Shown here piece by piece: positions 14,806 to 20,312 of a stretch of 20,312 bases of DNA (the stretch's first letter is position 1; each line of letters starts with the position of its first letter). A model generated the notes under the pieces. It saw only the letters and a list, made by a program, of their open reading frames with translations, was not told the origin of the DNA and ran no database searches. Position numbers and translations under genes: made by a program. The DNA is from JANYJJ01 sp038241115 (GTDB lineage: Bacteria > Pseudomonadota > Gammaproteobacteria > Burkholderiales > Burkholderiaceae_C): assembly GCA_038241115.1 (NCBI GenBank), contig JBBRGA010000059.1, positions 1-20,312 of the forward strand, written 5' to 3'.

Positions 14806-17343
14806 TCAATTGGGCAAACATGCCGGTTCCGTTGTTTGCAGCTCGGCGTGCACCGCGGGCTGCATCACGGTCTGCACCGCGCTGAACTGACGCGTGTCCA
14901 CCGAGGCCTTGTCGAATTCAAACCAAGGGTCGGGCTCACCGTCCAGGCTGAATTGCAAACGCTCCCACAGCGCTTGTCGGCCTGAGTGGTCGTCGAGGAT
15001 CTTCTTTTTCACATAGTCCAGGCCGACGCGGTTCACATAGTGAACGGTGCGCTCGAGGTACCAGCCTTCTTCGCGGTACAGCTGGCAAAACGCGCCGGTG
15101 TACTCCAACACCTCGGCTGGAGATTTGAGCTTCACAAAAAAGTGCGCCACTTCGGTTTTGATGCCGCCATTGCCCGCCACGTACATTTCCCAGCCCGAAT
15201 CCACACCGATGATGCCGACGTCTTTGATGCCGGCCTCGGCACAGTTGCGCGGGCAGCCGCTTACCGCAAACTTCACCTTGTGGGGGGCGTACATGCGCCA
15301 CATGGCGCGCTCCAGATCCTTGCCCATTTGCGTGCTGTCCTGGGTGCCAAAACGGCACCACTCAGAACCCACGCAAGTCTTGACGGTGCGCAGCGCTTTG
15401 GCATATGCGTGGCCGCTGGGCATACCGATGTCTTTCCAGATGTTCACCAGGTCTTCTTTCTTCACGCCAAGCAAGTCGATGCGCTGTCCGCCAGTGACTT
15501 TGATGGTGGGCACTTTGTACTTGTCGGCTGCGTCTGCGATGCGGCGCAACTCGTCGGCCGTGGTCTCGCCGCCCCACATGCGCGGGATGACCGAGTAGGT
15601 GCCGTCTTTTTGAATGTTGGCGTGGCTGCGCTCATTGATGTAGCGGCTTTGCGGATCGTCCTTGCCTTCTTTGGGCCAGCTGCTGATGAGATAGTAGTTG
15701 ACCGCTGGGCGGCAACTGGCGCAGCCGTTGGGTGTGCGCCAGCTCAGCTTTTCGTACACGCTGGCGATGGTGAGCAGCTTGTCGGCTTTGATGGCTTCGC
15801 GCACTTCCTGGTGGCTGTGATCGGTGCAGCCGCACATGGCCTTTTTGGTCGGCGTGGCGCTGTAGTCGCCACCGGCAGTGAACATCAGCAACTGCTCAAC
15901 CAAGCCTGTGCATGAACCACATGAGGCGCTGGCTTTGGTGTGTTTGCGCACCTCGTCCAAAGTGAACAGGCCCTTTTCTTTAATGGCCTTGCAAATGGCG
16001 CCTTTGTTGACACCGTTGCAGCCGCAAACTTCGTCGCTGTCGGCCATGGTGGCGGCCTTGCTGTGGCCTTCATGGCCGACGTCGCCGATGTTGGATTCAC
16101 CGAACATCAGCTTGTCGCGAATGTCAGAAATTTTGCGGCCGTCGCGCAGCAGTTTGAAGTACCAGCTGCCGTCCACCGTGTCACCGTAAAGGCAGGCTCC
16201 GATGAGTTTGTCGTCTTTAATCACCAGCTTTTTGTAAACGCCGCCAAACGGGTCGGACATGACAATTTCTTCGCAGTCTGCGTCTTCGGCTTTGCCGGAT
16301 GCCTTGCCTGTGAAGTTGCCCGCACTGAACAAATCGATGCCGGTGACTTTGAGCTTGGTACTGGTTTGCGAGCCTTGATAGCGGCCGATGCCGAACTGGC
16401 CCAAATGCGTCGCGCAGACTCTGCCTTGCTCAAACAGCGGCGCCACCAGGCCGTAGACCGTGCCGCGGTGCGCTGCGCATTCGCCCACCGAGTAAATGCG
16501 CGGGTCTGTGATGGTTTGCATGGTGTCGTTGACGACGATGCCGCTGCGGTTGTTCACACCGCAGTGCAGGCCCATGCTTACCGCCAAATCGGTGTTGGGG
16601 CGGATGCCTGCGGCCATGACCACCAGGTCGGCCGGTATCTCGCTGCCGTCCTTGAACTGGACGCACATGACGCGGCCCGCTTTGCCGTCGTCTTCATCAC
16701 CAACCAGCGCTTGTGTTTGCGCGCCGATCAAAAACTTCAGCCCTCGAGCCTCCAAAGACTTTTGCAGCAGCTTGCCCGCCATCTCGTCCAGCTGTCGTTC
16801 CATCAGCCACGACATGATGTGAACGACGGTGACCTGCATGCCGCGCAGCATTAAACCGTTGGCCGCTTCCAGGCCCAACAGGCCGCCGCCGATCACGACC
16901 GCGTGCTTGAACCTGTCAGCTGCCGCGATCATGGTGTTGGTGTCAAAGATGTCGCGGTAAGCGATCACGCCGTCCAGGCTTTTGCCCGGCACCGGCAATA
17001 TGAAAGGATGCGAGCCTGTGGCCATCAGCAGGCGGTCGTAGCTTTCTTCGGTGCCGTCTTCAGCGCGCACGATGCGCTGATTGCGATCGATACTGACCAC
17101 CTTTTTACCCAAGTGCAGATTGATACCGTTCTCGGAGTACCAGCTCAGCGGATTCAACACAATTTCGTCCAGCGTCTGCTCACCCGCCAATACGGGGCTG
17201 AGCAAGATGCGGTTGTAATTGGGGTGGGGCTCGGCCCCGAAGACGGTGATGTCGTACAACTCGGGCGCGATCTTCAGCAGCTCTTCCAAAGTGCGCACGC
17301 CTGCCATGCCGTTGCCGACCATCACCAGCTTCATCTTCTTCAT
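14806..17343 (-). CDS. nirB: NADH-dependent nitrite reductase large subunit NirB
   Basis: NirB reduces nitrite to ammonium with electrons from NADH, in the cytoplasm. The protein is 845 residues. The N-terminal FAD/NAD(P) module has VMVGNGMAGVRTLEELL and, later, HAVVIGGGLLGLEAANGL. Two BFD-like [2Fe-2S] domains follow (CGCNGVNKGAIC...CGSC and CGCTDHSHQEV...CASC). The C-terminal sulfite/nitrite reductase module has C657-VGSEW-C663 and C697-PRN-C701 to bind the [4Fe-4S]-siroheme centre. ATG 17343 was chosen because GAGG lies six bases upstream; a GTG six bases earlier is the alternative. It opens the operon nirB-nirD-nasA-ybiB-cobA and has a sigma-54 promoter candidate 37-53 bases upstream. Confidence 0.96.
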   Translation of the reverse strand: MKKMKLVMVGNGMAGVRTLEELLKIAPELYDITVFGAEPHPNYNRILLSPVLAGEQTLDEIVLNPLSWYSENGINLHLGKKVVSIDRNQRIVRAEDGTEESYDRLLMATGSHPFILPVPGKSLDGVIAYRDIFDTNTMIAAADRFKHAVVIGGGLLGLEAANGLMLRGMQVTVVHIMSWLMERQLDEMAGKLLQKSLEARGLKFLIGAQTQALVGDEDDGKAGRVMCVQFKDGSEIPADLVVMAAGIRPNTDLAVSMGLHCGVNNRSGIVVNDTMQTITDPRIYSVGECAAHRGTVYGLVAPLFEQGRVCATHLGQFGIGRYQGSQTSTKLKVTGIDLFSAGNFTGKASGKAEDADCEEIVMSDPFGGVYKKLVIKDDKLIGACLYGDTVDGSWYFKLLRDGRKISDIRDKLMFGESNIGDVGHEGHSKAATMADSDEVCGCNGVNKGAICKAIKEKGLFTLDEVRKHTKASASCGSCTGLVEQLLMFTAGGDYSATPTKKAMCGCTDHSHQEVREAIKADKLLTIASVYEKLSWRTPNGCASCRPAVNYYLISSWPKEGKDDPQSRYINERSHANIQKDGTYSVIPRMWGGETTADELRRIADAADKYKVPTIKVTGGQRIDLLGVKKEDLVNIWKDIGMPSGHAYAKALRTVKTCVGSEWCRFGTQDSTQMGKDLERAMWRMYAPHKVKFAVSGCPRNCAEAGIKDVGIIGVDSGWEMYVAGNGGIKTEVAHFFVKLKSPAEVLEYTGAFCQLYREEGWYLERTVHYVNRVGLDYVKKKILDDHSGRQALWERLQFSLDGEPDPWFEFDKASVDTRQFSAVQTVMQPAVHAELQTTEPACLPN

Positions 17344-17650
17344 GCCCACCCTCGGTCAATGTTGTGCAATGCACCAAGCAAGCAAGTGAGATGCCAAGCA
17401 GTGACCGCGCTGATGGCTACAAATTGGTGCGGGAGGGAGGTGGGCGCACTGAATGTGGGCGTGTGTTGCGTCTTCCTGACTGTCTCAAGCCTGTGGTGCT
17501 GCCGCAATTGTTGTCAGCGTTTCGATTGGCTTTGTTGTTGGCATCAACTTGGCTGACGGTTTTTGCAGCCCGCGCCGCAGAAATGAACACACGGGACAAC
17601 GATTCCTCAAGCTGCTCTCCGCTGGGTTCGAAGAAATGCATCTGCAAGGG
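17344..17650. other. Intergenic region between the last immunity gene and nirB
   Basis: About 300 bases with no gene I can support; the open frames on both strands lack family features. It holds the nirB sigma-54 promoter candidate at 17380-17396. Two copies of the NtrC half-site core TGGTGC also occur (17425-17430 and 17494-17499). No rho-independent terminator is visible for the immunity genes upstream. Confidence 0.6.
17380..17396 (-). promoter_or_regulatory. Sigma-54 (RpoN) promoter candidate for the nirB operon
   Basis: The minus strand reads TGGCATCTCACTTGCTT, matching the -24/-12 consensus TGGCAC-N5-TTGCW at all but one position and with the exact GG-N10-GC spacing. Transcription would start about 27 bases before the nirB ATG, leaving room for the GAGG ribosome binding site. 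This would place nitrate and nitrite assimilation under NtrC-type nitrogen control. No full NtrC palindrome was found, only half-sites. Confidence 0.65.
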
Positions 17651-18193
17651 TCACTTGAACGAATCACCGCCCTGGCGCACAACCGTTTTTTGTCCATTCG
17701 GTTTTTCCGTTTGGTAGTCAACAAGCTGCCAGTTCATGTTGATGGGGCCGTCGTTGATATCCACGCCAATTTCGATAGCGAATCCGCGAGAGCGAACTTT
17801 TCTCAACACTTCCGGGGGGATGCGAGAGCGGATGTCAATCACGAAAGGACCCCGCTGCGGACCCGTGTAACTTGGTTGTCCCGCGGGAGGCATTTCTCGC
17901 CATATGACACTGACTTTTTCGGGGATACGTTGCCTGTTGTCCTGGAGCGTGCTGGCTCTAGCAAAACTTAGTCTGTCGCCTAAAAATGGGCGCAGACCCG
18001 CGCTTGCATCGAACTGTCTTTTGTCATCGCCAACTCCGGATATCCGAACCTGCTCGATCTCGGTTTTGCCAAAATTACCAGCAGCAATTCCAAATCCCTC
18101 GCCGCCGTAAACGTCATTCGTCGTCATACAACCCCCTACGAATATTGCGGCGCACGCGAATACAAAGAGCTTCAAAGGTGCGTTTTTTGTCAT
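17651..18193 (-). CDS. Putative T6SS immunity lipoprotein, copy C
   Basis: This 180-residue predicted lipoprotein has the N-terminus MTKNAPLKLFVFACAAIF and the lipobox VGGC, with C22 as lipidation site. No Asp follows the Cys, so outer-membrane anchoring facing the periplasm is likely. The mature part shares DVYGGEGFGI, RISGVGDDKRQ, GQPSYTGPQRGPFVIDIRSR and NDGPINMNWQLVD with copies A and B. It is the most diverged of the three. A truncated effector tail ends 12 bases upstream and supplies the upstream context. By position behind a DUF2235 effector and by its secretion signal it is inferred to be an immunity protein; its Pfam family was not recognised. DUF3304 is a possible but unverified relative. 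Confidence 0.7.
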   Translation of the reverse strand: MTKNAPLKLFVFACAAIFVGGCMTTNDVYGGEGFGIAAGNFGKTEIEQVRISGVGDDKRQFDASAGLRPFLGDRLSFARASTLQDNRQRIPEKVSVIWREMPPAGQPSYTGPQRGPFVIDIRSRIPPEVLRKVRSRGFAIEIGVDINDGPINMNWQLVDYQTEKPNGQKTVVRQGGDSFK

Positions 18194-18205
18194 CTCTGCT
18201 TTCCT

Positions 18206-18367
18206 TTAACTCGGACTCATCTTCACTTGATATTGGCTTTCCAGCCACCTGCTGTACTCAACCATATTGACCGTACCTGCTTGGCTGTTCTGGCCCAAAC
18301 ACGCTGGGTCCTGCGCTTTGGTGGTGTCCCAGTTGATGAAGCTTTGCGAGCTGCTGTTGCTCAGCCC
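18206..18367 (-). pseudogene. Orphan effector tail 1 (last 52 codons of the DUF2235 effector)
   Basis: An in-frame copy of the effector C-terminus, from LSNSSSQSFINWDTTKAQDPA through EYSRWLESQYQVKMSPS and the stop. It differs from the full effector's tail at only five residues as far as I can align by eye. There is no start codon or upstream toxin domain; it begins directly at the duplication junction after immunity gene B. It cannot make an active toxin on its own. Confidence 0.85.
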
Positions 18368-18380
18368 GGCCTTGCAACGG

Positions 18381-18923
18381 TTATTTAAACGAATCGCCGC
18401 CACGGCTGATCACCGTCTTTTGACCATTCGCTTTATCCATTTCGAAATCAACTAACTGCCAATTCACAACGATGGGGCCGTCGTTGATTGCCAATCCGAT
18501 TTCAATAAAGAACCCCCGCGCTTGAGCCTTCTTCAGCGCTTCCAACGGGATGCGCGACCGGATGGCCGCGACGAACGGCCCTCGTTGCGTGCCCGTGTAG
18601 CTCGGCTGACCTTGCGCCGGCAAGTCCCTCCAAGAAACGCTCACCGCCTCTGGTATCCGCCGTTTGTTGTCTTGGAAATTGTCCGCAGTAGGAAAAGCAG
18701 GTCTTACACCCTTGAACGGACGCTGTCCTGCTTGCGCGTGATATTGCCGCCGATCGTCGCCAACCCCCGAAACCCTGATTTGTTCCACCTCAGAGTTTCC
18801 GAAATTGATCGCACCGATTCCAAATCCCTCGCCACCATAAACGTCACTCGTTGTCACACAACCGGCCACGAATACCGCAACGCCCATCAGTGCAAACAGC
18901 TTCCAAGTCGCCTCATTCGTCAT
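18381..18923 (-). CDS. Putative T6SS immunity lipoprotein, copy B
   Basis: This 180-residue predicted lipoprotein starts MTNEATWKLFALMGVAVF and has the lipobox VAGC, with C22 as lipidation site. Residues 26-70 are nearly identical to copy A (DVYGGEGFGIGAINFGNSEV onward), with only one conservative difference. Residues 71-88 and the stretch after 117 differ clearly, and its C-terminal NGQKTV matches copy C instead. An AAGGA ribosome binding site in the preceding effector-tail fragment lies a few bases from ATG 18923. Immunity function is inferred from context; the fold is unknown. Confidence 0.72.
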   Translation of the reverse strand: MTNEATWKLFALMGVAVFVAGCVTTSDVYGGEGFGIGAINFGNSEVEQIRVSGVGDDRRQYHAQAGQRPFKGVRPAFPTADNFQDNKRRIPEAVSVSWRDLPAQGQPSYTGTQRGPFVAAIRSRIPLEALKKAQARGFFIEIGLAINDGPIVVNWQLVDFEMDKANGQKTVISRGGDSFK

Positions 18924-18932
18924 TTTTTTCCT

Positions 18933-19095
18933 TCAACCCGGGCTCATCTTGACTTGGTATTGGGTTTCCAGCCACTTGTTGTACTCAACCATGTTCACAG
19001 TACCTGCTTGGCTGCTCTGACCCATGCACGCTGGGTCCCGCGCTTTGGTGGTGTCCCGGTTAATGAAGCTTTGCGAGCCGCTGTTACTCAGCCCC
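18933..19095 (-). pseudogene. Orphan effector tail 2 (last 52 codons of the DUF2235 effector)
   Basis: A second in-frame copy of the effector C-terminus, LSNSGSQSFINRDTTKARDPA to EYNKWLETQYQVKMSPG and stop, with about four substitutions against the full effector. It begins at the junction just after immunity gene A and ends nine bases before immunity gene B. No start codon or catalytic region is present. Confidence 0.87.
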
Positions 19096-19825
19096 GGCCT
19101 TGCGACGGTTATTTGAACGAATCGCCGCCCTGGCGTATCACGGCAATCCCGTTGCCGGTTTTGGTGATGCTTTTCGACTCCACAAGTTGCCAATTCATGA
19201 TGATCGGGCCGTCGTTTATTTCAAGGCCGACTTCGATAAAAAAGCCATTTGTTCGCGCCTTACTCAAGACTTCCACCGGGATTCGTGGCCGTATGTCAAT
19301 GACGAACGGACCGTGCTGAGCTCCGGTGTAACTGGGCTGCCCTTGCGGCGGCAAATCTCGCCAAACGACGCTTACCTTTTCAGGGATTCGCTGTTCGTTG
19401 TCCTGAGAGACGCTAGAGCGTGGAAATGCAGGACGTGCACCTCGAAACGGACGCTGCCCCGCCTGCGCGTGATATTGCCGCCGATCGTCGCCAACCCCCG
19501 AAACCTTGATTTGTTCGACCTCAGAGTTTCCGAAATTGATCGCACCGATTCCAAATCCTTCTCCACCGTAAACGTCACTCGCTGTCACACAACCGGCCGC
19601 GAAAACCGCAACGCCTGTTAGTGCAAACTGCTTCCAAGTCGCTGTATTCGTCATTTTTTCCTTCAACCCGGGCTCATCTTGACTTGGTATTGAGTTTCCA
19701 GCCACTTGTTGTACTCAACCATGTTCACCGTACCCGCTTGGCTGTTCTGACCCAAGCACGCTGGGTCTTGCGCTTTGGTGGTGTCCCAGTTGATAAAGCT
19801 TTGCGAGCCGCTGTTGCTCAGCCCC
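19096..19825 (-). repeat. Tandem unit I: tail of the intact effector plus immunity gene A
   Basis: This is the presumed parental unit: the last 52 codons of the effector still joined to its upstream domain, an 8-base gap, immunity gene A and the CCGTCGCAAGGCC junction. The spacing of the matching GCTCAGCCCC boundary to the next copy is 730 bases, and 727 to the one after. Confidence 0.85.
19109..19654 (-). CDS. Putative T6SS immunity lipoprotein, copy A (cognate copy next to the effector)
   Basis: This 181-residue predicted lipoprotein starts MTNTATWKQFALTGVAVF and ends its signal at AAGC (C22). ATG 19654 was chosen over an in-frame codon 51 bases upstream because AAGGA lies just before it and the signal peptide aligns with copies B and C. 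It begins eight bases after the effector stop, the usual effector-immunity arrangement. An outer-membrane lipoprotein in the periplasm would be well placed to block a phospholipase delivered there. Residues 158-167 (ESKSITKTGN) are unique to this copy. No enzymatic motif is visible. The immunity role is inferred. Confidence 0.74.
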   Translation of the reverse strand: MTNTATWKQFALTGVAVFAAGCVTASDVYGGEGFGIGAINFGNSEVEQIKVSGVGDDRRQYHAQAGQRPFRGARPAFPRSSVSQDNEQRIPEKVSVVWRDLPPQGQPSYTGAQHGPFVIDIRPRIPVEVLSKARTNGFFIEVGLEINDGPIIMNWQLVESKSITKTGNGIAVIRQGGDSFK

Positions 19826-20312
19826 GCAATCGGTGCGCTTGTCATGCGCGCCGTCAGCGGCCCACCGGCTGGGTAGCGAACGTCTCTGTCTTGGGGCCCC
19901 GACAAAGGCGCTCCTCCTATCCATGAGCAAAACGGATAGGTGTTGCGCTCGTTGTGAATGACGGGATTGCTGACCGTTTTGTACTGCGCTTCCAAGTCCT
20001 TGAGTTTGACGCCCGCAGTTTCTGCCTGCTCCATCATCCAGTTAAGCGCCACGTCTGACAAGTCACCGGTGTCGCCGCCTTCTGTGCCGTTGTAGCCGCC
20101 GCCGACATCGGAATGCGCGCCGACGAAGCCGCGTTCGATGTGCCATCCACGCGAAGTTGTTTCAGGTTGACCGTCACTCATGGATTCAAGCGCAAATCTC
20201 GAGCGGTGCTCGTTCACCGCGACGGCCTGGGCGACGTACTGCACTTCTGCCGGAATCGCCATGTTGAAAGGGCGTCGAAAAAGTCCCCCGGCGGCCACCA
20301 CCGTGTCAAACA
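19663..20312 (-). CDS. DUF2235 (Tle1-like) putative type VI secretion phospholipase effector, C-terminal part
   Basis: The gene enters from the right edge; 216 codons are visible. The frame reads FDTVVAAGGLF at the edge, then AVAVNEHRSRF, then GFVGAHSDVGGGY and a helix LNWMMEQAETAGV. This series is typical of the DUF2235 alpha/beta-hydrolase domain of Tle1 effectors, with the His of HSDVGGGY as likely catalytic residue. The nucleophile GxSxG lies outside the window. The last 52 residues, starting LSNSGSQSF, form a tail that recurs twice downstream as orphan fragments. By family the protein would hydrolyse membrane phospholipids in a rival cell. Delivery by T6SS is inferred; no VgrG, Hcp or PAAR is in the window. 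Confidence 0.78.
   Translation of the reverse strand, partial: FDTVVAAGGLFRRPFNMAIPAEVQYVAQAVAVNEHRSRFALESMSDGQPETTSRGWHIERGFVGAHSDVGGGYNGTEGGDTGDLSDVALNWMMEQAETAGVKLKDLEAQYKTVSNPVIHNERNTYPFCSWIGGAPLSGPQDRDVRYPAGGPLTARMTSAPIAGLSNSGSQSFINWDTTKAQDPACLGQNSQAGTVNMVEYNKWLETQYQVKMSPG

Larger units (their letters stand above)
17643..18367 (-). repeat. Tandem unit III: effector tail plus immunity gene C
   Basis: This is the third and most diverged copy of a unit of about 730 bases. It starts with the GGGCTGAG boundary of the effector tail and ends just after the stop of immunity gene C, where similarity to the CCGTTGCAAGGCC junction fades. No further effector tail follows it. Confidence 0.8.
18368..19095 (-). 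repeat. Tandem unit II: effector tail plus immunity gene B
   Basis: The second copy of the repeat unit. It begins with the GGGGCTGAG boundary of effector tail 2, contains immunity gene B, and ends with CCGTTGCAAGGCC after the gene B stop. The same junction sequence (CCGTCGCAAGGCC) ends unit I, showing that both duplications used the same breakpoints. Confidence 0.85.

Noticed and set aside
12503..16854. Long plus-strand open frames opposite nasA and nirB (for example 12503-13381, 14986-15915, 15940-16854)
   Set aside because: They lie antisense to well-supported genes, have no family features and show the Arg/Ala/His-rich composition expected of shadow frames in GC-rich DNA.
17344..17480. 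Possible NasR/NasT (ANTAR) two-hairpin antitermination leader before nirB
   Set aside because: I found only a short GTGC/GCAC stem with a three-base loop and no pair of hexaloop hairpins; the sigma-54 site leaves a leader too short for this.
17414..17499. Full NtrC binding site upstream of nirB
   Set aside because: Two TGGTGC half-sites exist, but their partner half-sites match only two or three of six positions.
17487..17585. Plus-strand stretch reading KPVVLPQLLSAFRLALLL...AAEM, reminiscent of a nitrate/taurine ABC permease end
   Set aside because: Only about 30 residues resemble a permease, the frame has no further family blocks before or after, and hydrophobic shadow peptides are common; it also overlaps the region upstream of nirB. 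Too weak to call a remnant gene.
17643..19825. CRISPR array or insertion sequence as the cause of the repeats
   Set aside because: Units are about 730 bases, carry complete genes and lack spacers, inverted ends or a transposase; they are tandem gene duplications.

Overview
The window looks like chromosomal DNA of a Burkholderiales betaproteobacterium, probably Comamonadaceae. This is inferred from gene content and order (pmbA divergent from yjgA-mog; nirB-nirD-nasA-ybiB-cobA; rpsU followed by yqeY) and from moderately high GC. No taxonomic search was possible. Almost all genes lie on the minus strand; only pmbA and the TRAP binding protein dctP are on the plus strand.

Layout. (1) 1-1500, minus: darP/yjgA (ribosome assembly), then mog (molybdenum cofactor), then the N-terminus of a caspase-like protease that runs off the left edge. 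(2) 1500-3152: an intergenic stretch with three consecutive stem-loops, then pmbA/tldE on the plus strand. (3) 3287-6941: a TRAP transporter split into two convergent units, dctP (+) against dctQ-dctM (-), separated by a bidirectional terminator. (4) 7137-8254, minus: rpsU, yqeY and a small DUF442-type protein, with terminators and a structured rpsU leader. (5) 8474-9688, minus: a YhiN/HI0933-type flavoprotein. (6) 9784-17343, minus: a nitrate assimilation operon, nirB-nirD-nasA-ybiB-cobA, preceded by a good sigma-54 promoter candidate. The genes form one pathway: NasA reduces nitrate, NirBD reduces nitrite to ammonium, and CobA makes the precursor of NirB's siroheme. Mog, elsewhere in the window, serves the molybdenum cofactor that NasA needs.

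(7) 17640-20312, minus, is the accessory region and the most interesting part. It holds the C-terminal third of a DUF2235 (Tle1-like) putative type VI secretion phospholipase effector, followed by three paralogous 180-residue lipoproteins that are probably its immunity proteins. The array is a tandem duplication with a period of about 730 bp. Each extra unit carries the last 52 codons of the effector plus an immunity gene, so two in-frame effector tails sit between the immunity genes. The copies have diverged in a mosaic way, which suggests recombination or gene conversion. I found no tRNA, rRNA, CRISPR array or insertion sequence.
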